From Amoebophrya sp. A120 (taxonomy: Eukaryota > Sar > Dinophyceae > Syndiniales > Amoebophryaceae): 64,000 nt of DNA. Below, in pieces: positions 21,778 to 32,809 of this stretch. Positions within the stretch are counted from its first letter, which is position 1; every line of letters starts with the position of its first letter. The notes under the pieces are model-generated. The model was not told the DNA's origin. It ran no database searches and saw only the letters and a list, made by a program, of their open reading frames with translations. The position numbers were made by a program, and so were the translations under genes. The stretch spans positions 5,731,754-5,795,753 of the forward strand of contig CAJINV010000005.1 in NCBI GenBank assembly GCA_905178155.1. The letters run 5' to 3'.

Positions 21778-23004
21778 ATGGTTCACACTCTTTATTACGA
21801 CGCGGACAAGGTGGACCTCTGGACTTTCTTGCAAGAGGTGCGTGCAGTGCCGCTGCAAAAACTTTTGGTTGACGTGGAGCTGCCGCCTTGGCTGATTTTT
21901 GATTATCTGGTGGTGCCACAGCTTGCTGCACACTGTCAAGGCCCACGAAACGAGAAGTGAGCAAGTTGCAGGTCTCGTTAGGGTTACGACTGCTCCTGCC
22001 GTGACCACCTCTCTCTTTTGATCGACGTGTGCGATTTATTTCTGCAGACAGTTGTAGTTATACGATCTCCGTGACCGCGTCTCTCTTTTTTCTTTTTTTA
22101 TCGAAAAAAAGGAAGTTGCGACGCAGGAGCACCATCAGCAGCCATTCGTTACTTACAGCCAGTATTGCGACGTCAGAAAATAGAACATCAACATCAAGAC
22201 TAAAAATAAACTCATGAAAGTACTGTACAACTGATATAACTCATGAAAGTACTGTAAAGTAGTGTTGTACTCCAACACAAAAAGCTACATAAGTATGATT
22301 ATCTTCACATGTATGATTTTATTTCATTGACACGCTTTTTCTCTCAATCTACCCGAGAGAGAGACGGGTCTACTATGAGTATGACACAGACACTAAGACT
22401 GCTCGCTAATGCTTTGTCTCGATCTCGTCACTGACATGCGTGTTTCTTGGACAGAGTAAGCAACACGAATCGTAGAGGCCACGTTCGTTCCGTTCGTGGT
22501 GCAAGTGAAAAAATAATAGATAAGTCCAGGAACAAACCATTTTTCTCTGATCTGGAAGGTCCAAACAACACCCAGCGCGGTAGCTTGCACTACAACTTAT
22601 TGCGCCACTTTTTGACCTTTTCGCGGGTAATATCTATGCACCCGGGCCGATCCACTTGTTATGCATTCAGTGGGGTTTCTGTTTCGCACAAGTAGCTCTG
22701 GCGCGGCGGGTGTTTGACCTTTTGCTTTTGGGTGGATCTTCCCTATCAAGGGCATGACGTGACGAAAGAGATAGAGTATCAGCAATATTCAAGGATGAGA
22801 CATCGATGGATAAAAGCCATATACAAAGAAGGTCTTTGGATGGCGTGGGGCATCAAATACAAACATCGACAGCCGACGCCTTGCTGCGTTTCTACTGGGA
22901 AGGTTACATGTCCTCGTAGATTTTCTGAATTTGGCAATCAATCGTGTTCCACCGACGAGGAGGAGGAGGAACTCCTCGACGAAATACTTATTTTAAACTA
23001 CTAG
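21778..23004 (+). CDS. g7: probable multi-exon gene, structure unresolved
   Basis: Three protein-like pieces lie in order on the + strand. 21778-21960 begins with ATG and contains VDLWTFLQEVRAVPLQKLL; it runs into a GTGAGC donor. 22470-22628 (EKIIDKSRNKPFFSDLEG) ends at a CGCGG|GTAATATC donor. About 22752-23004, after an AAG acceptor, reads TKEIEYQQYSRMRHRW and ends in an acidic tail and stop. I could not join them with consistent phases, so exon limits are approximate and two genes are possible. No family recognised and no IE. Confidence 0.35.
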
Positions 23005-23153
23005 ATTGCTCCGCTTCTAAATCGAATTCAACAGAGAATCACGAGCGCATCATAGCTACGAAGGTCCTTGGTTCTTCCCTGCTCCGGGCATGATCCCGTT
23101 ATGGATGCAGTCGCTGGCCCCCCTGCGCAAGTAGAAAAAATCAAAACAAAACT

Positions 23154-26100
23154 ATGTCTGCTATAATCTTCCGGTCGTCGCTCCGTGCATCAGCAGGACA
23201 GCCAGCATCTTCATTTCGCTCCTCAACTTCTTGGTTCGCGCCTTCATTTGCGCAGCTTCTCGTCCTCGTGTCTTTGTTGTGCAGTGTTGAGCAAGCAAAC
23301 GTGGTCAGAAATCCGTTCGTGGTTGTAGCTGCTTTAGCGGCTCGTGCGTCATCAACTTCCAGAGGAGTATCGCAAGAGGAACCTCGACCCTCAACTGCAG
23401 GACGCGTTACAAGAGACGCTGCTGGTGCTGGTGGAGATGCAGACCTGCAAGACCTAGACCGCTTGGAGCAGCAACTACAACTCCTGGAAAGAACTACACC
23501 CACCGATGTTGAAGAGCAAGCTTTGCCCCACGCTTCAACGAAAGCGACGAATTTCAGTGAGGAAACGGAGAGGGAGAATGCATTGCAAATATGTCTGGGT
23601 CTAGAAGAGTGTAACTTGTCATGCTACATCTGGATCGTGGAAAAATTTGCGTTGCATAATTACCAAAAGAGGTCCACTTTTGAACAAGTTTAGAGGCAGT
23701 TTCTCATGCAGGAAAGGCATGATAAAGATCTCACAGAGCCTGTCATGCTAGACCGTGCGTGCCAGACCGCGTGGGTCATGGAAAACCTGCATGACAAAAC
23801 TACCAATCTTCCTGACCCAGACGTTTTTGCATTTCATAGCGAGAATGTGTGTGCGATTTGCCTGGACTTACTCGACAAACTGGAATCGCCAGAGATCAGC
23901 AGCAGCAGCTTGTGCCAAGAGAGTACAACTTCTAACCAACCGCAAGCGCAGTCCAGCGGAGAATCAATAGGTGGTGGAACAACAGCAGCAGCCCCACTAA
24001 CACCTCCGTCTACACCACAGAACAATTCGAATGGTGCTAGTACCGGCGGCACTGGCACAAGCCCACAAGCAGAAAATCTTCGCTTACGACTCCCGATCTC
24101 CAGCCGACGTGGACCGGTTCGGAATAGAAGCCGGGGAAGAACAACTGGCGAAGACCGTGCAAGAACGCCAACGTCTTCGGGAAGCAACATTTTTCGCCGG
24201 TTAGCCGGCGGTGCGCGGTTCCACGCGAATCTGTGGCGGGCCGAAAGGGCACGGAATAGGGGCCGGTATGCACCAGAGCAAGCTGCAGCTTCGGGTGGAA
24301 ATGTTGGCATCGGCGATCAACAGACCCCTCCGAGCGTCCGCCGGTACAGTGGGACTGCGAGTAATCGCATATGAGAGTGCACAACTCCCCCTCCCCCTCG
24401 TTTGTCATGCAAAATACCAAATCCACCCTTTGCCTCTTGGCACTGTTTGCATGACAAGTTCTGGTGGCCCAAATAGCACTACAATCCAGTGGAAATTTGT
24501 CATGCAAAACCGGCGGCATTCTTGCTGATGCTTGTTGTATTGCCGTTCATGCTATACAAATTATGAGGGGGAGGGGGAGTTGTGCACTGTTATATCGCAA
24601 CCAACCAGAACCACCACAGAACTCCTACGACCGCCGCGCTCGCGGTGGGTACTACTGCGGCCCCACGCACGACCACCTGCCGGCGGTGGTGTTGTGCTGC
24701 CGCAAGTGGCGCGAAATCGATCCCACGGAGAACGGAAACCCGATGCGAGTTCGATCCCAGAGTCCGCACTGTCGGAGAGAGACGATCCAGGACCGGAGTG
24801 TGATGCAAGTTGAAACTTTGGCGGAACATGTATGGATTGCAAATATGTGGTATTGCACTTTACAAGCTTTTCGTGAGTGGAAATTTTTGCATCACAAGTT
24901 GTACTAGTTCAGGGGAGAACGTGAAAATTCCCAACATGCTGCGGTAGCTGAAAACCAACGATGTGGTCACATCTGTCTTGCATGATTCCAATCAATACTT
25001 TACTACGAGTGCGATCCTACAACTTTTGCCCAGAATACTCCGAGCTGCGCTGCAACTTTTGCGAACAGCGGAACCTGAAAAAGATTTGGGAACAGGAAAA
25101 ATTAAAGAAAAAGCAGCAGCAAGAGGCTATGCAGCGCATCACAGACGGCGAAGTAGCAACCAACGAGGAAATAAGCCAAGACTTCCCTGATTCTGGCCTG
25201 GTCCGCCACCGTTGCTCCTCTGGCAGCTGTATCAAATGCAAAAATGTCTGGGTCTGGAAGGTTGGAAGACTTCTCATGCAGGTTTTCCATGACGCGTGAG
25301 GTCTGTCATACATGACCCAGCATGACAGATTTTGTCCGACCTCTATCATGCCTCGTCTGCATCCATGAGAAACTCCCTCTCAGCTTGGTCAAAAGTGGAC
25401 AGCTTTTGGTAATCTTGCAACACAGATTTTTGCACTATCCAGAATCAGCATAAGAAGTTGCAACCTTCCAGACCACCCAGACATATTTGCAATCCATAAG
25501 CTGCGCCTCAGCCTCCTCGCGCACGACCGCAGCGCCGTCTACGGTCGCAGGAGCCACCGGGAACAATGGCTACAACAGCAACACCGCTGGTGGGAGCGCG
25601 ACTGCCCGATCTTCTATCCGACTTTCCACCGACGGAACGGAGGACCGGTTGATGCTGTTTGGCTCTACCGCATCGGCATCGTCTGCAGCTTCATCTGGTG
25701 CGCAAGCGCCAGCTGCCCCTCCCGCAGGTGGAACCAGCACGAGGACCACGGCGGGGGAGGCGCAACCTCCAGTTGCAAGGAGCGGCGGCGGTGGCTATCC
25801 GTCGAGCAGCACCTTGTCCAGGCAGCTCCTTCCCGGCGGTGGAATGCGTGGGTGTTTTGGTGGAACCTCCTCGTTCGTGTGTGGGGCAGGCTGCGGCGCG
25901 GGGCTTTCGTTGACGACCGGGACTGGTGGCGCGCGCCCGGCTACCGGCGTTTCGTCTCCAACCGTTGTGGAGCGCGGCGGTGCGGGAGACAGACAAGAAT
26001 GCAGCTGTCAACAACAGCTTGACGCGGCAAATAAGGAGCAGGATAAAGTGCAAGCGGCTTGTCTTTCCTGCGCAGGAGCAGGGGCTACTGCAGCTACTGG

Positions 26101-28942
26101 AGCTGCTGCAGACGGCGCCGTAACAACCACACCTGTCGAAGACGATTTGGAATTCCGCCCTCCGAAATCCAAAATCATCGTCCTTCCCTGCGGCCACAAA
26201 TTTCACGAAAAGTGCCTGCACAAGCACGCGGCGGCGCAACTGTGGAAAATGCGCGGGACCAGCCCGACGCGATATGGAAGCGTCAGGATTGAAATCGACA
26301 AAGTTGAAATAACTTGCAATGCATAAAATCGATACTAGTTACAAGCCGACTTTCTAAGCGGCGCATGACAAATTTGAGTAGATCCGAAATGCAGTTCGTA
26401 ATGCTGTTTGGGTAAGGAAGACGCCTTTTGTCATGCTACTTCAGCAGCTCTACTTCTACTCCCAAGCAGGCTTATAATCTGCCTCCCTTGCCTACTCTGC
26501 AAGACAGGCACTCTCTGTGTTGCATTTTATGCATGGCAAACTATTTCAAATTTGACGACTTCAATCCTGACACTTCCATACGCGAACACCGGCGATCATT
26601 CCCTACCGCTGTGCGCTCTGCCGCGACGAGGGGAATCAGTGGATCGGGTGGAAGCAAAGGTACCATATCAAATGCAAAAGTGTCTGGGTCTGGAAGAATG
26701 CGCGACTTGTCATGCAGCTTTTCCATGACCAGTGAGGTCTGGAATGCAGGACCTAGCATGGCAGATTCTGTGCGATCTCTCTCATTCCTATCCTGCATGA
26801 GAAACTCCCTCCCGACTTGGTCAAAACTGGACGACTTTTGGTAATCATGCAACACAGATTTTTGCATGCTTCAGATTTAGCATGACGAGTTGCGTTCTTC
26901 CAGACCCAGACACTTTTACATTTGATATACCACCAACAGAAACAACAGTACGCCACTGGTGCTCGTCCTGGTTGTGCGACTGCGACTCCAAATGTTGACA
27001 TGAGGTTTTTGCTACCAGAAAATCAGTTCCGGAGGCCGTCTCGGCGCGCGGGGGTGGCGCGAGATCCAAACAGGTACTCCTTTGGGCTGGGAACAATTTC
27101 TGGATCGGATACTGCTGGTGGACGACGAGGCTCATCTGGCGAGAATCGAGAAACTACTCAAGAACTTGAACTACATCAAACTGACCCCGATCTTGATCCT
27201 GTCTCTGACCTAGTAGATCAAGTCCCGGTAATTCGGCGAGCGACGCGGGCGCCGGGTCTGGTCAGGTATCGGTCCGCGACTTTGCCGCTGGTTGCGTCGC
27301 CTCGTGTGGACGAGAACGGAGCGGCTGTGAGTGAGGCAGGATCAGGAATTGCTCCTGGTGGAACTACTTCTGCATCTTCATCTTCAAATAGCGCGGCTAC
27401 TTCAAGTGGAACCACAGCTGTCGCTCAACAACAACCCACTGCCTCCACTACGGCTATAATTTCGCATGCAATTTCCGGCTCAGCGCCTGCTCAAGTAGAC
27501 AATCTCCGACCTAGAACCCCTTTCCGTTGGGACGCGGAGGACGAAGAGTTGGATGCTCTTGCGAGGATGATCCCAGACGACCACAGGAGCATCGTTGTCC
27601 GCCGCAACTACAGTACAGATCCAGCCGGCACCGCACCGGAGACAACTGTTTTGGGCCTTGCGCTAAATGCGCTCGCACAGCCACCGAACTTTCTCAATGC
27701 GTCGTTTGAGAGCAGTGGTCACGGTGGAAGTGTCGTGACTCCCGCCAATAGAAATAATATTGCGACCAGCGGTTTTTTGGCCAACCTCCACCGGTCTTTC
27801 GGTGCGGGTAGCAGCACAAACTCGCTCGGCACATCCACAAACGCCGGCACGCCGCACGACCGGGCGCCGGCGCATAGGCGGAACGTGCGGAGGAGCGGAT
27901 TGTTTTTGTCGAGAAGTATGAACAGTGTAGAGACCACCCCAGGTGTTGGCGGGGAAGCGGAAGGACAAGGTAGAAATAATACAACGAGTGGTAACCTCCA
28001 GCAGCTTCAAATTGCCGCCGGAGTCACCAGTAGTAGTACCAGCACCATTTTAGGGGTGCCGCGAACAAGAGCGCTCCACCTCCTGCAAGAGGACGATGCT
28101 GCGCCAAACGATGATACAGCGGGACGAATCGACGAGGTAGAGAGCAGAAATCTCCCGCTTGACCAAGTTCACGCGTTTCAGCACATGTCGTTCTTGCCGC
28201 GCAGCGATGAAATGGACCCGGAGGACGAATTATACATTGCAAAAGTATCTATCGTGCTCGACGTACTAGTAGAAATAGCATCACAAATTAGCTCACAGAG
28301 AAAAAATTGAATTTGAAACGAAGTTTGTGTATGCGGATTCACTCATAGAGATAGCAGATCTGTCATGCAAAACTGCAACTAGTACGAACGCCCAGATCTT
28401 CCTTTTGCACATGATACGAACATCAGGGAATAATCGACTTTGACTTCGTCCGAGGCAGATCTCCTCCTGCTGCTGCTTCAGGCACAGCCACGGGCGGAGG
28501 TGCCGACGCAGTACATCAAGAGCCTCTGAACACACGACGGAGCAGCGCGTCCTCTGAGGTGGCTCGTCCCGCTACAGCTATTCGGCAACCGCAACTGACA
28601 CAAAGCCACTCGAACAACTCCTCTTCCTGGTCCGGCGGGTTCTCGGCCCTCCGCCGCCGGGTTTCGGGAGAGTTGATTCACGCCGCGTTGGCCATGATAG
28701 GACTGAATCCACCAGGGAGCGTGCCGGCGGTAACGAGTCCAGTGAACAACGGAAGCAGGAGGAGAGAACAAGCGCTTCAGGAGGAGGCGCAGGTGGAGAG
28801 AGGAGGAAGAAGCATGCCCGAGGGGACAGCGACAGGAGCAGGAGCTGCTCCTGCTGCATCAACAGCCACATCAAGGACAGCAACCACTGGAAGAAATAGC
28901 CGAAACGCGTCGAGAAGTGGTTCAAATTTTGCGTATGAATGA
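23154..28942 (+). CDS. g8: RING-type E3 ligase-like protein with split RING
   Basis: ATG at 23154. Exons: 23154-23580, 23848-24369, 24600 to about 24830, about 25040-25229, 25504-26272, 26586-26665, 26933-28229 and 28421-28942. Six introns are IEs whose removal keeps the frame. One junction (24830-25040) is unresolved. Residues about 31-46 are hydrophobic (FAQLLVLVSLLCSV), perhaps a membrane anchor. RING ligands are CAIC in exon 2, LPCGHKFHEKC in exon 5 and CALC in exon 6, giving C-x2-C, C-x-H-x2-H-x2-C and C-x2-C of a RING-H2. The gap between the first pair and the third Cys is about 540 residues instead of the usual 9-39, filled with Ser/Thr/Gly/Ala-rich sequence and a CNFCEQRN motif. Function would be ubiquitin transfer with an E2; the substrate is unknown. 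The last 600 residues are disordered. Confidence 0.7.
23581..23840. mobile_element. Introner element IE-a in g8 (intron 1)
   Basis: The DR is seven bases, GAGAATG, at 23574-23580 and 23841-23847; 267 nt removed. Splicing joins ...ERENVCAICL, creating the first RING cysteine pair directly at the junction. Confidence 0.88.
24370..24594. mobile_element. Introner element IE-e in g8 (intron 2)
   Basis: DR TCGCA at 24365-24369 and 24595-24599; 230 nt removed. TIR GAGAGTGCACAACTCCCCC, inverted at 24565-24594. Confidence 0.88.
24831..25039 (+). other. Unresolved intron in g8
   Basis: The upstream exon is open in frame to about 24907 but runs at 24831 into TATGGATTGCAAATATGTGG, a decayed IE-a left end. 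The next certain exon contains CNFCEQRN from about 25040. A decayed IE-b-like right end (GCGATCCTACAACTTTTGCCC) lies at 25011-25034. No matching direct repeat is visible, so the borders are uncertain; it may be a chimera of two elements. Confidence 0.4.
25230..25498. mobile_element. Introner element IE-a in g8 (intron 4)
   Basis: DR AGCTG at 25225-25229 and 25499-25503; 274 nt removed. The internal sequence runs in the opposite orientation to intron 1. Confidence 0.88.
26273..26580. mobile_element. Introner element IE-d in g8 (intron 5)
   Basis: DR CGCGA at 26268-26272 and 26581-26585; 313 nt removed, element 308 bp. It separates the RING Cys-His cluster from the last CALC pair. Confidence 0.9.
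26666..26927. mobile_element. Introner element IE-a in g8 (intron 6)
   Basis: DR TACCA at 26661-26665 and 26928-26932; 267 nt removed. Its orientation is opposite to g8 intron 1. Confidence 0.9.
28231..28416. mobile_element. Introner element IE-b in g8 (intron 7)
   Basis: DR CGAAT at 28226-28230 against CGAAC at 28417-28421; 191 nt removed. The TIRs have diverged more than in other copies (TATACATTGCAAAAGTATC at the left). Confidence 0.8.
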
Positions 28943-29610
28943 CTCAGAGCAAGCTTTCATCTAGCTTTCATGCCTTCTACAAAATAAAGAGATTCGCAGC
29001 ACGACTTTCTTGTATGATTTTTCATCTCATTCGGAGCTCTTGATTTCTGCCCCAGAAGCTGTTGCGCGCGCAGCTTCAAAATGATACTTTGATGTCTGAC
29101 AAATGCAAAGGAGAACAACAGCAGCGTCGAGATTCTGCGACAATTTTCTGCGTCTGTGAAACGCAAAGCAACAGAAAAGTGCACTGGTGGCAATCTCAAT
29201 GTCAATTTCCGGAAGGAACGTCAGAAGCGTGGTGGCCACAACAAGCCTCCCCTTCGAAGTAGAATCAGGAAAGGACTCTTCTAAAATCCACGATCACTGC
29301 GAAGACAGTCTCACTCAGCGACAGAAGTGATGAATCGGAACTCACTTGTTTTATGCTCGAGAAAAATTACACTTGTGATAACTATACCACTTTCTGGGAA
29401 CAACACGAAACTGAGCCTTTTTAACTGAAACATAAAGAAGCGATTGCGAAGAAGAAGATTCGATCTTGTTTCTATTTTTCTCTCGGACTAGTTGCAATAA
29501 ACCCTAAACACGTTTATTGCTCAACTGCGACTATCGAGATTAACCACCTAAATCTACGTATAGAAGCGATCCTAAGTGTAAGTTCCAAGAAGCAGCGAAA
29601 CCTCGACAAA
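28943..29610. other. Interval between g8 and g9
   Basis: AT-rich, no gene seen. It would contain the g8 terminator and the g9 leader. Confidence 0.4.
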
Positions 29611-32116
29611 ATGGCTTCCTCCGCTGCAGTGCCCGCTAGTAGTGGAGGTCCTCCCTCTGCCAAGGTCCGGATTCGAAACTTCGCCGGTCATGAAGAAGTT
29701 TTAAGCGTGAATCCAGATTCCTGTACAACCATCGGCGACCTGGTGGAGGCTTTCTACGCACAGGACCTGGCTGCGAAGTTCTTGAAGGTTGGGCAATTGT
29801 ACCCGCCCAAGCACCGCCTGAAATGGCTGAAGTGGGAGGAAGAGGCATCTGAAGAGGAGAAGTCAGCCGAGGAAGGAGCTGAGAAAGACGACGCAGCAGG
29901 AGCAGGCGATGGGTTTTTGCCCACCAGCGCCAAGTTGGATTTCCGTGCGGGGACTGCGTATCAGTTCGTCATCGTGGCTGCGCGCGATTGGCAGGCGAAC
30001 CTGGAAAAGCTGAAAAGGCCACCGCGACAAGAACCGAAAGCCGATTATCAAGTGCAAACATGGTTGGGTCTGGAAAAGTGAAACCTGTAATGCTCGGCTT
30101 GCACGACTGGAAAACAAACGAAAGGAAAATCTGCAGCGCATGATTGACAAATAAAGCATGACCGCTTTCGTCGTGCAAATGCATCGCAGTTCGTGATGCA
30201 CGCTACGCATGAGAAGGCGTCTGAACAATTTATTGTCATGCTAGACTGCTAACATGACAGAGGATGCCCAGTCATGCCAACCCAGCATCACAAGTATCCA
30301 GACCTACACATGGTTGCTATGGATACGGATACCGCTTCCGCCGTCGCAACAGGCGACGAGGATGAAGATGACCCGAGTATCCTGAGTAGAAACGTTCGCA
30401 CCCCAGGTTGATTGTCATGCAAATCTGCATGCCTATGATCAGATATTTCTGATGCGCAGCCTCGACATGTACATGAGTAGCATTTTCTAGTGGTGTTGTG
30501 GACCTTGGTATGCTTGATAAATCAGGATCATCAGAAGCAACGGCAACCTCGATCAGTGTTGCTGCCCAACTACTAACTCGCTACACATGGCTACACTGCG
30601 TCGGGTCCAAACTACTCATGCGCAACAACCAAAACCTGTTGAGTTGTCTAGCAGATGACTTGCTCCCATGATCGTGACTCTGCTGATGTGGTGGGAACAA
30701 CGACGTTTTTACACATGATATTGAGTTGGATGACGGATTTCTATAACGGCTACTGGAAGCGGATCGATGACTTTTTCGGTTCCATGTCCCTCTCCGATGG
30801 AGAGGACTTCATTTACGATCGCGCCTATTTAATTCCGCCGTCCCCGGCCGATATGTGGACGAACCGGGCGGACTGGAAGCCCTGGCGTCGCGTAGTGGAG
30901 ACCCTCGCGGCAAACTTGCCGCATCGGCAGTATGTGCGTAATGACAAGTCCGGAGAAGGAGAACCAGGGAGAAACCCGGACTACTTGTCGCCGTACAGAA
31001 GGAGCTTATTTTGGCCGCTGGTCCGGGCCGTGCTCATGCTCCCCGTGCGAGAATGGAAAAAGCACGGAGAAAAGACGCAGTTTTTCGCTTTGCCCGAACG
31101 GGAACAGTACGCGCAGGCCGCCGTGGCCGCATTCCTATTCGACAGCAAGTTCTGCGGCAGTGCGCGTTGGGGCGACGCGGAAGATGCCGCTTTCGCAATC
31201 GCTCTGGATACAGCGGAAATGTCGGCTGGCGCTGCTGCGAAGGTTGTCGCGAAGCAGTTTGCATCCGGGCAAGAGATTTACACCTACGATCCGGATCGCT
31301 CGCTCCGGCAAAGATACGGCTGGGATAAGAAGCCGCCACTGGTGATGACGGACTTCCTGAAACAGATAAACCGCGGCAGGGCTACCAAACGTTGCTCGTC
31401 CTACAGACACCCGATGAGGTTGCTACTTCGCAATCTTTATCATCTGCAAAATTATCGCGCTTGTTCGTACTAATTCCAGTCATGCGTGACACAAATCCAA
31501 CTTTCCCCCTGAACTTTCTTGAGATGATTTGTTTTTATTGTGATGCGGTTCATATTAGTAGTGCGAGGATCAGGATACTTTTGCAATGCATAATCTTCAT
31601 ACCAGAGGGAAACTGGAACAGTTCCAGGCATCGTTGTGCAGATTGTGTGACCTTGCTGGCCTCAAGCTGGAGTGGATGTCGGAAACGGTGCCATACTTCA
31701 TGAAACACAACGACAAGTCCGCTTGGGAGACGTACAAGCAAGAAGAGAAGGAGCGCCACACGATGCACGGCATTGAGCATGACGCACACTTCATCGCCAC
31801 GAGCGTCGGGGGTATGGCGGTGGCAGCACTCGAGATGTGGTCGCTTCTGGTTTCCGAGATCAGGGAATGTTTCCCAACAGCGGAGCTCTCGTTCGACTTC
31901 ACTACCACGATGAAGGATCTGGAAGACCATGTCGCAGCAGCGAACGCCGACATTGTCAGCGTCATGGAGAATCTTGGAATCGCCAAGCAGATCGACGACG
32001 CTTTGGCGGCGGTGGATTTGTCATATACATGGGAGCGCAATTTCGCTCCAGGCCTGCGAAATACGTTCGTCGACAACAAGTTTTCCGATTCCGATTTACC
32101 TGCGGAAGTCAGATAA
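29611..32116 (+). CDS. g9: 570-aa protein, paralogue of g10, with three IE introns
   Basis: ATG at 29611. Exons 29611-30045, 30331-30377, 30726-31437 and 31598-32116 total 1713 nt (571 codons with stop). Residues about 18-60 (KVRIRNFAGHEEVL ... TIGDLVEAFYAQ) look like a small ubiquitin-like beta-grasp start. An acidic low-complexity stretch follows, then a conserved body with FFGSMSLSDGEDFIYDRAYL, VLMLPVREWKKH and FFALPEREQYA, and a C-terminal helical part (GKLEQFQASLCRLCDLAGLK). I recognise no family. Its neighbour g10 aligns along the whole length, so the two are a tandem duplication. Each IE position can be checked against the uninterrupted g10 sequence. Confidence 0.8.
30046..30325. mobile_element. 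Introner element IE-a in g9 (intron 1)
   Basis: DR CCGAT at 30041-30045 against CGGAT at 30326-30330; 285 nt removed. The TIR has drifted (TATCAAGTGCAAACATGG). Confidence 0.85.
30378..30720. mobile_element. Introner element IE-f in g9 (intron 2)
   Basis: TIR TATCCTGAGTAGAAACG; only the last three bases of the DR match (CCGAG at 30373-30377, TTGAG at 30721-30725). 348 nt removed; frame kept. Confidence 0.82.
31438..31592. mobile_element. Introner element IE-b in g9 (intron 3)
   Basis: DR ATCTT at 31433-31437 and 31593-31597; 160 nt removed. g10 has the matching uninterrupted site, GATCTACAT, near 33961. Confidence 0.92.
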
Positions 32117-32809
32117 AGTGATGAAATGCGTGGCTGGCTATATGGAATATTGGAAATTGACCGTGCTTGTTGTTATTTCAGAAAGTGCACAAGAGCCTCG
32201 AAGAAGCTGCAGACTGTAGCTCGATGAACGGAGATGAAATTATTGCGTCGACGAGCATGAGTCTCATGATCCATTGTTTCACGGCACTGCTACAACCATA
32301 TGGATTTTCCTGTGGTTACGCCTTCTGTTGTCCGTTACCTGTGCCTGAAGATGAAGCCCAACCGTGTCCTGTTTTGTTCCACGACATTTACAAATGTTGA
32401 AGCACTAAGAAAGAATAACATGAACGCCACTCATCTTGATCTTGCCCCGCTTTATTCTCGATGATTATTGCGAAGATCATGGTGCTCAGCGACATCAGCA
32501 TGTATGTGTCTCTACTAAATCTACTTTATTTAAATTCTTTGTCTTTCCTGAACTCATGAAATGAAAACTAACAAAGGAAAAGCACCAAGTAGTTGCACTA
32601 ACAAAGGAAAAGCACCAATTAGTTGCAGTTCGGCCGATCCAATGAAAGACAGATAAACCGACTCGAGCTGATGGTCGTATTCTGTCGGCACATTAAGGCT
32701 GTCTAGACTCAGATTGTAGCTGATTGAAGATCTTGCTCTCGATCCACATATAGATACTTACGTAACAAACGACACGAATTGCGGAGAAGAAGTGAAAGAA
32801 CGACACAAA
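32117..32809. other. Interval between g9 and g10
   Basis: No gene recognised. A pair of near-identical short blocks, ACTAACAAAGGAAAAGCACC, stands at about 32568 and 32599. Confidence 0.4.

Noticed and set aside
21970-21985. Telomere-like TTAGGGTTA
   Set aside because: A single copy only; no array.
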